Shown here: piece by piece, positions 12,402-24,278 of the stretch
Layout: each line of letters starts with the position of its first letter
How positions within the stretch are numbered: position 1 is the stretch's first letter
Origin: Sabellastarte sp. h YS-2021
Lineage: Eukaryota > Annelida > Polychaeta > Sabellida > Sabellidae
Direction: 5' to 3'
Assembly: GCA_964017235.1 (NCBI GenBank)
Contig: OZ024930.1
Span: 153,326,221 to 153,390,220, forward strand
DNA length: 64,000 nt
Program-made: the position numbers and the translations under genes
The notes under the pieces: model-generated
Seen by the model: the letters and a program-made list of their open reading frames with translations, nothing else
The model's database searches: none
Told to the model about the DNA's origin: nothing

Positions 12402-14592
12402 AACTAGAGATTGCGTCTCGACACAGTGTATCCCCGGACGGGACATAGTTAAGGTGTGAATATGTCGGTCTTGAGCCTGTTTCCTGGACACCAGGTCAGG
12501 ATTCTCCATAGTACCAGATTACTCCAAAAAGCTAATCACTAGTGCTTTCACTTATATCTGTCTTTAAAAATTACATTTCATGGATCCAGAAGATCCATAT
12601 AGTGATCCGGATCACTTCCAAAATTCAATCATTTCATCCTTTTACCTTTTCAGACATATCCTGAAAATTTCATCAAAATCCGTCCATAAGTTTTTGATTT
12701 ATCTTGTACACAAACACATCTGGCAGCCTGGATCCAGATGATCCAGATCACTCCCAAAATCTAATCACTTGTTCCTTGTCCCATTTAGGACATTTCCTGA
12801 AAATTTCATTAAAATCCACCCATGACTTTTTGAGCTATTTGTCTTTAAAATTATATTTCATGGATCCAGAAGATCCAGATAGTGGTCCAGATTACTCGCA
12901 AAATTGAATCATTTCTTCCTTTTACCACTTCTTCCTTTTACCATTTCTAACATATCCTAAAAATATCATCAAAATTCATCCTAAAATTATGTTGCAGCCT
13001 GGATCCAGATGATCCAGATCACTCCAAAAATGTAATCACTTGTTCCTCGCACCATTTAGGTCATTTGCTGAAAATGTCATCACAATCCATCCATAACTTT
13101 TTGAGGTATCTGTCTTTAAAAATTACATTTCATGGATCCAGAAGAGAAGATCCATATAATGATCCGAATCACTTCCAAAATTCAATCATTTCATCCTTTT
13201 ACCTTTTCAGACATATCCTGAAAATTTCATCAAAATCCGTCCATAAGTTTTTGATTTATCTTGTACACAAACACATCTGGCAGCCTGGATCCAGATGATC
13301 CAGATCACTCCCAAAATCTAATCACTTTTTCTTTGTCCCATTTAGGACATTTCTTGTAAATTTCATCAAAATCCACCCATGACTTTTTGAGCTATTTGTC
13401 TTTACAAATTATATTTCATGGATCCAGAAGATCCAGATAGTGGTCCAGATCAATCGCAAAATTGAACCATTTCTTCCTTTTACCACTTCTTCCTTTTACC
13501 ATTTCTAACATATCCTAAAAATATCATCAAAATTCATCCTAAAATTATGTTGCAGCCTGGATCCAGATGATCCAGATCACTACAAAAATGTAATCACTTG
13601 TTCCTTGTACCATTTAGGTCATTTGCTGAAAATGTCATCACAATCCATCAATAACTTTTTGCGGTATCTGTCTTTAAAAATTACATTTCATGGATCCAGA
13701 AGATCGAGACAGTGATCCGGATCACTCCCAAAATTTAATCATATCTTGAAGTTCCTTTTACCATTTTGGACATATCCTGAAAATTTTATGAAAATCCATC
13801 TGTCACTTTTTGAGTCATCTTGTTCACAAACAAACAAACAAATAGATGGCCAAAAATGACCCTCGGTCAGGTACTTTGGCGGTCAGTGGATGACCTTAAA
13901 TGAAGATCTGTACCCAGTAAGCCTGGATGCTGGTACTCCGTCATGCACTCAACCTCCAAAGCCATTTTCAATAGTTTCCATGCAATGTAGTCAGCATTAA
14001 GTGTGAAAATATCTCCAAATTTGCCAAAAATGACCCTGGTCAGGTACTTTGGCGGTCAGTGGATGACCTTAAATGAAGATCTGTAACCAGTAAGCCTGGA
14101 TGGTAGAAGTCCATCATGTACTCAACCTCCAAAGCCATTTTCAATAGTTTCCATGCAATATAGTCAGCATTAAGTGTGAAAATATCTCCAAAAAGGCCAA
14201 AAATGACCCTCAGTCAGGTACTTTGGCGGTCAGTGGATGACCTTCAATGAAGAGCTTCAAGGTCAAATTTCTGCATGCTTACAGAGGACATATATATGTA
14301 TTATATATACCAGCCATAGGATGATCTGACTTTCTGTATAGGAGAACTGGGCCAAAAAGTGAAAAAATGGCCAAAATCTGACCTTTAAGAGGCCACCAGT
14401 GACCATGAGATTGAAGGTCAAGGTCACAAAACAATAGCGTTCGTGGCATTGCCCATATATACCCACATACCAAATTTGAAAGTTCTAACTAAAATATTTT
14501 TAAGTTATCGCGTCCAAAAGGAAATCTCTGCGGCGGCGGCGGCGTGACCATACTGAATCCTAAGTATCCCCGACTTTCGTCCGGGGATACAA
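12402..14592 (+). repeat. Family B hairpin-ended element, copy 1
   Basis: The left end is AACTAGAGATTGCGTCTCG with the sub-terminal arm TGTATCCCCGGACG. The right end is the hairpin GTATCCCCGAC...GTCCGGGGATAC after a GCGGCGGCGGCGTGACC stretch. The interior has two array systems: about three copies of a roughly 550-560 bp period (12,560-13,740; GGATCCAGAAGATCC and GATCCGGATCAC motifs), and about three copies of a roughly 170-180 bp period (13,852-14,230; CAGGTACTTTGGCGGTCAG). Just inside the left end, 12,440-12,520 resembles a DIRS polyprotein segment, as in copy 2. Confidence 0.65.
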
Positions 14593-15599
14593 CAATGCAT
14601 GTACGACGTATGATTATGTTTTATGCATGCAGTGGTCTCAAGAGCTCAGAGCTTTTTATGCAAAAGCCAAGGTATTTAAGGTGAACGCCTACAGACCAAA
14701 ATATGGACTGATCAGATGGAATAAAAACTTGAAAATGTAAAGTTAAATAGATTGTGATAGAATACATGTAGCTATGGTACATATGCCATGGCTGTAATGA
14801 ATAACATACAACCTAAACCTCAATAGGAATATAACAGACTCGTATACTATTATAGAAAACAAGGATGCTTTTTATATTGTTTAACAAATCATTTAGAAAA
14901 AGTTAACATGGTGCATATGGAGGAGAGTATTTTTCACAATGTATATATATTTTTTTGCTTTAAGTATTAAGAAAATACTATATTAAAACTTCCATAAAAT
15001 TCTTTCTAAACTCAGTAACATTTCATTTTCATTTTTCAAGTCTGTGCCAAATGTCTGACAAAACCAGGGTGTGAATATTCCTTTGTGCATTTATTTTTTG
15101 ACACCCAATATCTTCATAAATGTAAATGTCACTACTTCTATCAATTTAGATTATTTTTGACACTAAGAGGAATTGAAATACTCCTTACAATTCTTTTTAT
15201 CAAACCTTTCTGCTAGACCACTAGAAAATCACAGGCTGGCAAATTATTGCATATCATCAACAAAGTAAGCAAACTTTTCTTCATTCTTAGCCAATTTTGT
15301 TGTGGTGTTATGGCATTAACCTCTCCTATTACAGTTTCCTGATCATGCTGATAAATTTATGGACATCTTACCTAACAGGTTTACTAGACCATTAAATCAG
15401 GTCCATTATCACATTAATTACAAAACATTCAGGTTCTCAATGTTAGTGGAAACATGAGCCCTAGATATCATCATTCAGTCAGGTCCCTGGATGTCTATTT
15501 GAGTGAGATCTATTGATTTTTATCAGACCCACAGTTGTTTTATGAGATTTTTCAGTCTCTCCAAATATATGTGTAATTTCTCTGGGAACATTACAAATC
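14593..15599. other. No recognised feature
   Basis: AT-rich, no supported gene or repeat. Confidence 0.4.
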
Positions 15600-16030
15600 A
15601 TGCCAAAGTAGCTCATATTCTCACATCACTACGATCCTTAAAGTTTAAAAAGCAGTGACCTTATTTCATTAAGCGCATTAAAGGATGTTGCATCAATTTT
15701 GTGCTATATAAATATTTCTATTCTATGCTATTCTATTCTATTAATATAATTGACAAATTAATAAAATCTTGTGTAAGCCTTCCTAGGTTTTCAGATTTGA
15801 CATCTGGAAAAGCTTATTGTTTGGTAATCATTGTGAAAACAGCAGACCTATCCCATCAGAAAAGCCTATCTCTCTTTCTAGTCACTCCCACGTAATATCA
15901 GACGCTATCCTGGTTATGACCTATTTTAGGAATATGTCCTTTGTTTTGGACATTTAAGTGCTTTACAGGATGTTTCTCATCCATTTCATGCTTTATAAAT
16001 GTTTCCATTATTATTATATTAACAATCATT
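15600..16030 (+). repeat. Two SINE-type 3' tails
   Basis: Near 15,670-15,740 an AAGCGCATTAAAGGATGTTG segment is followed by GTGCTATATAAATATT and a TTCTA microsatellite. Near 15,955-16,020 a second, similar tail has GTGCTTTACAGGATGTTTCT then TTTATAAATGTTTCC and a TTA microsatellite. These look like 3' ends of truncated SINEs of one family. No promoter boxes were recognised beside them. Confidence 0.45.
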
Positions 16031-16603
16031 TTATGCACTCCCAATCTTTCTTTTTTATTTTGTCTGTGTGTGCAGTCTTAAATATTTCTTTATATTTTTG
16101 CATCATGACTATAATATTTTTTACAATGCGACTAACATTACAATATTTTTAACACCAATCTTTTATAAGAAAATGACGCAAGAAACCTTGATTTTGGGGC
16201 AAAAGACAGGGGAAGACTCTTTCATACGAACTAAATCTGTAACTGGAAATGTTTCTTTAGATTGATACTGTCAAGCAACGTAAATTCAGCATTAACATCC
16301 AAAGTGAGTACTAGTGATCTGCTATATTATGCAAAATGTGGGATTACTTTTGACAAACTATTTCCTTTATACTTCTACAGATGTAAATGTAACTAGTTTA
16401 CCTTGTTCACATGAGTTTTCAGACATTTTACCTATATATATATATATATCTTTGGTGTTCTTGTCTGTGTCATCCTCAGGTACTTAATGCGAAAATACCA
16501 ATACTTGCACTTGATGAACCTTTCATATTTGCTTGTGGACAAAATGACGTCACGGTTGGCGATAGTAATAATTTTTCACAATAAACATTTATTATAATAA
16601 CAA
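16031..16603. other. Unrecognised DNA with a short TA microsatellite
   Basis: Contains an 18-20 bp (TA)n run near 16,433-16,450. Otherwise nothing recognised. Confidence 0.5.
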
Positions 16604-17818
16604 AAATAGCATCAGACATGCCCATACCACACGGCTTGGGGAGTAGTTTTCAACAGCATAAGATATAGAAGAAGTGAAACAGTACAAAGATCAGGAGACT
16701 TTCAGAGCAATGTCAGTTATATAAAGCTCCAAATTATATTTAAGTAGAGAAAATAACGTCTAAGAGAAAGGAACTGTATGTAAAGATAAATTATTAAAGC
16801 AAGACAATTCAATAACAAGATGAAAGCATGAATCAGTAGACTAAAACTTATAAAAATTTATTAATTGGAGAATAGCTGTCAGTGGAAAAAGCACAATTAT
16901 AAAAATGCATATAATAATTAGTTGCAGCAATCCATATATCTTTGTCATAAGACCAACATGTCTCAAATATGGCAGGTGAACACACTTTGGCAAAGCCAAA
17001 GTTAAAGATCACACAAAGATGCACAGTTACACCCTCTAACCAATTTCCCTACCAAGTGTCAACCTTTTACAGCTTATGGAATCAAAGAAATACCCAAAAA
17101 AGATTTTTTAAAACTTATGGTCACTATGACAAGGTCAAAGGTCAAATCAAGGTCACACCATGACACTGCACATCTACAACCCCTAACCAATGTCCCTACC
17201 ACGTATTAACTTCCTACACCTTACGGTTTCCGAAATAGAGCCCAGACAAAATTTTATAGGTCAAGGTCACTACAGCAAGATCAAAGGTCAAATTACGGTC
17301 ACACCATGAAGTTGCACACCTACACCCTTAACCAATGTCCCTACCAAGTAACATCTTCATACACCTTACGGTTTCCGAGATATAGCCCGGATTAGATTTT
17401 ATAGGTCAAGGTCACTTTGGCAAGGTCAAAGGTCAAATCAAGGTCACACCATGACGCTGGAAACCTCCACCCCCTAACCAATGTCCCTACTACGTATCAA
17501 CTTCCTACACCTTATGGTTGCAGAGATATAGCCCGGACAAGATTTTATATGTCAAGGTCACTATAGCAAGAACAAAGGTCAAATCAAAGTCACACTATGA
17601 CAAAACTCAAGGTCACTGCGGCAAGGTCAAATCAAGGTCACACCATGATGTTGCACACCTACACCCCCTAACCAATGTCCCTACCAAGTATCAACTTCCT
17701 ACACCTTACGGCTTCTGAGATACAGCCTGGACAAACTTTTTCCCGGTGCCCGCCCACCCATCCGGACACCATGGGTGAAAACAATACTCCGACAGCCCTT
17801 AAGGGTTGTGGGGTAAAA
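16604..17818 (+). repeat. Family A array-bearing element, copy 1
   Basis: The left end is AATAGCATCAGACATGCCC with an arm resembling ACCCCACAGCC. The right end has CCCGCCCACCCATCCGGAC, then a fold-back AGCCCTTAAGGGTT and GTGGGGTAAAA. The inner array has units of about 147 bp, each with AAGGTCAAAGGTCAAATCA, AAGTATCAACTTCCTACACC, TTTCCGAGATATAGCC and GGACAAGATTTTATA. It carries many AGGTCA half-sites. No protein gene. Confidence 0.75.
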
Positions 17819-19009
17819 AACCATAAAGAAGAAAGATCTTAATCATCAGCACTTATATTTCAATGACCGTGTTTTCCCATGACGCTCTTGGTCAATGGAA
17901 TGAATTTGCACCTTCAATATCTGTAGTGCTTCCTCTTTACCTTTATTCAGAAAAGGCTTCTTAATCTACTTACATGGCAAGGCATTTCTACACTGATTCC
18001 TGCATCTGTGGTTTATGATCCATGTACATGTATATTTAATGGCTTCCTGGAATAGATTTCTATGAATATGTCTCTGCACCTTAAACTCTGTAAGTGCGGA
18101 GATTAAGCACTAGGAAAGTATAATTAGTCAGATTTAATTGCCTTTTTTACTTTTGAAAGATTACCAACCATTCCCACCTTAAAAGCATGAGCACAGATGA
18201 ATCCTGATTTGGAAAAATAAGTTTTCCAATATTTCTACAAAACTGAGTAGATATTAAACAATATGCTCTCTAAGGACATGTATAAATTACTTAGAAGTTC
18301 TACAAATATGGGGTCAACAGTATTATTGTAACACTGGCTTACCATGTGTTTCATATTTTTTCACATAACCCAAAGGACTAATTGATATACAGTAAGAAAT
18401 GTTAAATTCGCCAGATATCTGAAATTCGCCACACATGGAAACACTAATAAAATAAATGAATTGAGGTGAGATTTGTTAAATGTAAAAAAGTAAGGTCTTT
18501 GGACTGAAAAATGCCAAGTTTAAGACAAAACATCTTTATTTAATAGAATTAAATAAGGTTTTTAGAGGTGGCAAAATTTAGATTTCTGGCGAATTTTAGA
18601 TTCCTTACTCTATTGGTGCAAAAAAATTAAAGTAACAGCACTTTCATACTGAAGAGGCTGGTGTTCAAGGTAAAGAAAATTCAGCTGCTCAGCATATATT
18701 GAATTACAATGATCTCACTGCACTGGTCACATGACTGTAAAAAAACCTTTGCATTTGCCAGATTAAAAAAATGGATTGCAAATAAAATTTGACCCAAAAG
18801 ACTAAAATGATGGCAATTTCTGTTCTTTGATATAAAAGTGCTTAATTTTCACAATGTTATGAAGTTGTCTGAGTGGAAAACACCTATCAAGAAAAAATTT
18901 ACTAAGGCTGAATAATCCATCAAAATATTGACAAGTAATCCACCTTTTACAGAAAAAAAAATAGACCCGAGTCTGAGGCAGTAAAGCAGCTCATATACCC
19001 TGGACTCTG
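17819..19009. other. No recognised feature
   Basis: About 1.2 kb, AT-rich. A pair of related stretches near 18,410 and 18,580 (AAATTCGCCA and its complement-like TGGCGAATTT) could form a loose fold-back. No gene. Confidence 0.4.
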
Positions 19010-19850
19010 TACGAGAAAAACAAGATTTTGCATAAAATAAATGGTGGCATGTATTTCAACAACAATTACAAAGACAAGACAATTTACCAGCAAGATGACA
19101 GCATGAATTTGTAAACTAACAGTGATGAAGCTGTTGATGTATTGCTGTCAAATTGAGATGGCAAAATTAGGTAGTAAAAATTATCTATATTCATCAGTGG
19201 AAGCAGTCTATATAGTTTTGTGATAGGAGAAATATGCCTCAAAGATGGCAGTAGAAAATATTCTGGCAAAGCTAAGGCCAAAGGGCATAGCAAAATCACA
19301 CCATGATGTTGCTCACCTACACACTCTAACCAATATACCGACCATATAAACAACTTCCTACACCTAACATTTTCAAACTTAGACCCCACAAGAATTTACA
19401 GGTCAAATTCAAAATGGAAAGATCAAAGGTCAAATCATGACTTTGCACACCCAAAGCCCCCATCCAATATCTCTTCAAAATATAAACTTCCCACACCTTA
19501 TGTTTTCTGAGATATAGCCTGAACAAGATTTTAAAGGTCAAGGCTACTATGACAGGGTCAAAGGTGAAATTAAAGTAACACCATGACAATGCAGACCTAC
19601 ACCCACGACCAATTACTGTGCCGAGTATCAACTTCTTACACCTTATGTTTTCCAAGATATAGTCTGTACAAGATTTTAAAGCTCAAGGTCATTAAGGCAA
19701 AGCCAAAGATCAAATCAAAGGCACACCAGGATATTGCACACCAACATCCCCCCCAATGTCCACACCAAGTATAAAACTTACTATACCTCACGGTGTCTGA
19801 GATACAGCCCAGACCACATTTTCCCACTGCAGATTCCTTAATTATCAGGA
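19010..19850 (+). repeat. Family A element, old truncated copy
   Basis: Diverged units of the 147-bp family A array (CTAACCAATATA, ACTTCCTACACCT, TTTTCTGAGATATAGCCTG), preceded by the family's left inner region (AGCAAGATGACAGCAT). There is no clear terminal hairpin, so its ends are approximate. It lies directly to the left of a younger copy. Confidence 0.55.
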
Positions 19851-19887
19851 AATCTCCAAATGAGAGCATCACTGGTTCAAAACAGCA

Positions 19888-21280
19888 AAAAATAGCATCA
19901 AAGATGCCCATACCCCACAGCCTGGGGAAATAGTTTTCAACACAAAGAGATTTAGAAGTTATGAAATAGTACAAAGATCAGGATACTTTCAGCGCAGTTT
20001 CAGTTATATAAAGGTCCAAATAATGTTTATGTAGAAAGAAAATGTATGTAAAGATAAAGTACTAAAACAAGACAATTCAACAGCAAACTAAAAATATGAA
20101 GCTGTAAAATTTATTAATTGGAGAATAGCTGTCAATGGAAATAGCATAATTATGTAAAACTGCATATAAAAATCAGTTGCAGCAATCCATATATCTTTGT
20201 CATAAGTGAAAGATGTCTCTATGCTATGGCAGATGAACACACTTTCACAGAGCAAAAAAGGTCTTACTATGATGCACATATATATTTACATACACACCCT
20301 AACCAATGTCCCTACCAAGTGTCAACCTTCTACATCTTATGAAATCAAAGAAATAGCCCAGACAAGATTTTAAAACTCATGGTCACTACGACAAGGTCAA
20401 CAGTCAAATCAAGGTCACACCATGATGTTGCACACCTATAACCCATAACCAATATCCCTACCAAGTATCAACTTCCTACATGTTAGTTCCCATGATATAG
20501 CCCAGACAAGATTTTATAGGTCAAGGTCACTACTGCAAGGTTAAACCTCAAATCAAGGTCACACCATGACATTGCCAATGTCAACTTCATACAACTTACG
20601 GTTTCCAAAATATAACCCGGACAAGATTTTATAGGTCAAAGTCACTATGGCAAGGTCAAAGATCAAATCAAGGTCACACCATGACCTTGCACACCTACAA
20701 TCCCCCATCAATGTCCCTAACAGGTATCAACTTCCTGCACCTTACAGATTCTTAGATATGGCCTGGACAACATTTTATAGGTCAAGGTCGCTACAACAAA
20801 GTCAAAGGTCAAATCAAGGTCACATCATGACGTTGCACACCTGCACCTCCTAACCAATGTCCCTACCAAGTAATAACTTCCTACACTTTACGGTTTCCGA
20901 GATATAGCCCGGACAAGATTTTATAGGTCAAGGTCACTTCGGTAACGTCAAAGGTCAAATCAAGGTCATACCATGACCTTGCACACCTAAACCCCTAAAC
21001 AATGTTCCTACCAAGTCTCCACTTCCTATACCTCACGGTTTCCGAGATATAGCCCGGACAAGATTTTATATGTCAAGGTCACTACGGCAATTTCAAAGGT
21101 CAAATCAAGGTCACACCATGATGTTGCATACCTACAACCACTGACTAATGTCCCTACCAAGTATCAACTTCCTACACCGTATGGTTTTTGAGATACAGCC
21201 TGGACAAACTTTTTCCTGCCGCCCGCCCATCCAGACACCGGACAATACCCCGACAGCCTCTATGGGCTGTGGGCTAAAAA
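19888..21280 (+). repeat. Family A array-bearing element, copy 2
   Basis: The left end is AATAGCATCAAAGATGCCC with the arm ACCCCACAGCC. The right end has CGCCCATCCAGACACC and the fold-back ACAGCCTCTATGGGCTGTGG. Between them are about six 147-bp units with paired AGGTCA sites and TTTCCGAGATATAGCCCGG. Well preserved compared with the copy just to its left. Confidence 0.75.
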
Positions 21281-22147
21281 GTTTAGAGCTTAGGGTTTTT
21301 ACAGCTTATTTTACATCGGTGAACTTGTAGGCAAATTATGACAAGTGGCCCTAAAGTAATCATGGATTTAAAGTACAAATGTGCAGAGAAGTTGGAAAAT
21401 AATTGTTACCATATTGACAATGTTATTTATTATGAATACCAAAGTGAACTGCCCATTCAATTAATGCAATGATGACAGATTCCAAAGACCCATTTCATAA
21501 TTTCAGAACCTTATCAGAACTAGGACACCATATCAAAAAAGTGTAAGCATCAGGGTAAATTCTGCATTATGCTTTCAGACATATTGCTTCTAAAGTGTCC
21601 CATTCTGCTTCTAAACATTCTGAGTCTAAAGTCTCTCTTTTATTTGCATCCAAGGGACATTTACCAAGATTTAATGAGTGATGGAAATACTTGAGAGGAT
21701 TCGTTTTAACTAGAAACAGAGGCCCAAAGATAATCATTTACCATTGTTTCCCAATGGAAGAAGAAGAAGAAAACCATTTAAAGATAAATCAGATTTAATT
21801 GATCATCCAAGACTACCTCACCATCTGTACTCATATGGAATTCCTTATGTCTCTGTAGTCAAAAAGGCAAGTACTGCCTCATGATGATTTACTGGAGTGT
21901 CAGAAATATTTTAAACACAGTACAGCATAGGCTCACTTAAAAGAACATCTTGGCAGAGATAACTCAAGTTTGGATAATCACAAGGCATGGATAGCTGGTA
22001 AATTGAAACTACATTGAATTACATAGGACCTACATTTGTTATAGGAACTGCATTTAAGAAACTAGAAATAGGACGCCCTGTTGATAGTAGCTGCGACATA
22101 TGAATAGAAACAGGATAGCATAGAAGAAGACACATTATCATGTGTAA
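21281..22147. other. No recognised feature
   Basis: AT-rich, with a small AAGAAG run near 21,760. No gene or repeat recognised. Confidence 0.4.
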
Positions 22148-23589
22148 TGTCCACCCCATGAACCTTTTGCCAAAATTGTACAAAGGTCTTACAAGACCTT
22201 GTTACATTTGTAACATATATCAATGATGCTTAAATATTTATTAGTGTACATGTAAATTATTTCAGCTTCATGCCTTTTAGCATTGGTTGGGTCGAAAATT
22301 TTGATGAAATCACTCTATCTTGCACGGTTAAGAAGATAGAAGTAAATTTCTGTTTTTCTATTTTTGGCAAAAATTTGAAAATTCAAAATGGCCGCCATTT
22401 TTGGGAAAATTTTTTGAAAATTGCCAAGAGTATATTTCTTAGATACCCTATGGGTCGAAAATTTCAACGAAATAACTCTATTTTGCACTGTTAAGGGAAA
22501 TTTGTGTTTTTCCATTTTGGGCAAAAATTCGAAAATTCAAAATGGCCGCCATATGTGGGGAAGGGAAATTTTTTTGAAAATTGCTAAGAGTGCATTTCTG
22601 AGATAACCTGTGGGTCGAAAATTTCGACGAAATCGCTCTATCTCCGACGGTTAAGGAGATAGCAGCAATTTTGTGTTTTGCCATTTTTGAGAAAAATTCG
22701 AAAATTCAATATGGCCGCCATTTTTGGGGAGGGGAAAATTTTTTTGAAATTGCCAAGAGTACATTGCTTGGATACCCTGTGGCCTAAAATTTCGACGAAA
22801 TCGCTCTGTGTCACACGGTTAAGGAGATAGAAGTAAAATTTGTGTTTTGCCATTTTTGGCAAAAATTCGAAAATTCAAAATGGCCGCCATTTTGGGGAGG
22901 GGAAAATTTTTTGAAAATTGCAAAGAGCACATTCCTTCAATACCCTGTGGGTTGAAAATTTCGACGAAATTGCTCTATCTTGGACGGTTAAGGAGATAGA
23001 AGCAAATTTGTGTTTTGCCATTTTTGGCAAAAATTCGAAAATTCAAAATGGCCGCCATTATTGGGGAGGGGAAAATTTTTTGAAAATTGCAAGGAGTTCA
23101 TTCCTTTTATAGCCTGTGGGTTGAAAATTTCGACGAAATCGCTCTGTATCACACGGTTAAGGAGATAGAAGCAAATTGGTGTTTTGCCATTTTGGGCAAA
23201 AATTCGAAAATTCAAAATGGCTGCCATTTTTGAGGAGGGGAAAATATTTTGAAAAATGCCAAGAGTACAATGCTCAGACACCCTGTGGGTCGAAAATTTC
23301 AACGAAATCGCTCTATCTCGCACGGTTAAGGAGATAGAAGCAAATTTGTGTTTTGCCATTTTTGGCAAAAATTCGAAAATTCAAAATGGCCGCCATTTTT
23401 GGGGAGGGGAAAATTTTTTTAAAATTGCCAAGAGTACAATGCTTAGATACCCTGTGGGTCGAACGCCATTTTTGAGAAGGGGAAAATTTTTTGAAAATTG
23501 CAAAGAGTCCATTCCTTAGATACCCTGTGGGTCAAAAATTTCGACGAAATCACTCTATATCGCACGGTTAAGGAGATAGAAGGAAATTT

Positions 23590-23800
23590 GCAAATTTAAT
23601 AAGTAAATTAAGTTTTTATAAGTTAATACCCTATCCAATGGACAATAGCTTATCCGGTCGGCGCAGACCGGCCCGCCAAACGTCAGAAAAAGACGTCCTG
23701 TGTTTCCACCGGCCAGGCCGGTCCAGTACTGTGCACTCGCCAGATGGCGTGTCGTACTTCCTTCCTGTCTAGACAGCGTGATGTCATAGCATCTTTTTCG
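23590..23800 (-). repeat. DIRS copy 1 3' inverted terminal repeat
   Basis: Partner of the repeat at 29,850-30,041. Its outer end extends about 38 bp further (AAATTTAATAAGTAAATTAA), and this extension reappears inverted in the internal complementary region. Confidence 0.85.
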
Positions 23801-23860
23801 TTGTCTAAACCTATTAGACCCCTAGTAAACTGATAGCGGGGTCAGTGGGAGGGTCTTGTG

Positions 23861-23957
23861 TGTCCATTGGATAGGGTATTAACTTATAAAAATTTAATTT
23901 ACTTATTAAATTTGCAATTTTATTGCGTTTAATACATCCTATCCAATGGACAATAGC
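23861..23957 (-). repeat. DIRS copy 1 internal complementary region
   Basis: About 97 bp that joins complements of both outer ends: one half matches the outer end of the 3' terminal repeat (TTAACTTATAAAAA, AATTTACTTATTAAATTTGC), the other matches the outer end of the 5' terminal repeat (ATACATCCTATCCAATGGAC). In known DIRS elements this region is thought to template circle closure. Confidence 0.85.
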
Positions 23958-24278
23958 TGAATAACTACCGCTTGGTAGGCATGTAAGTTACTAGGGACTT
24001 AGATGAACTCATAAAATAAAACTAATAACTTTAGGCCTGGGTAGACTCTGAGGTCAGGAAACCCTTATGGCTATAGTTGGTCAACAGATACTGGTTAACC
24101 AGTCCAACCGACTTACCCCCCCCACCCCCCTTTTTGACAGACCTGCTCTGAGGTAGGGGAAGAGAGGGCGGAGTTCAGTCCCCTGAGAAGAAATAAACCT
24201 CCCGAAGGAAGCACGTTTTTTTTTTTTTTTTTTTTTACTTAACTGTATGTACACTATTTACATATTTACAAATCTCTT

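Noticed and set aside
22270-23519. Repeated reading frames starting MPKMAKHKF or similar on both strands
   Set aside because: They are translations of the family D satellite unit, recur with its period, and contain no domain.
23629-23880. A separate 250-bp MITE with CCCTATCCAATGGACA ends
   Set aside because: The same sequences are explained by the DIRS terminal repeat next to its internal complementary region.
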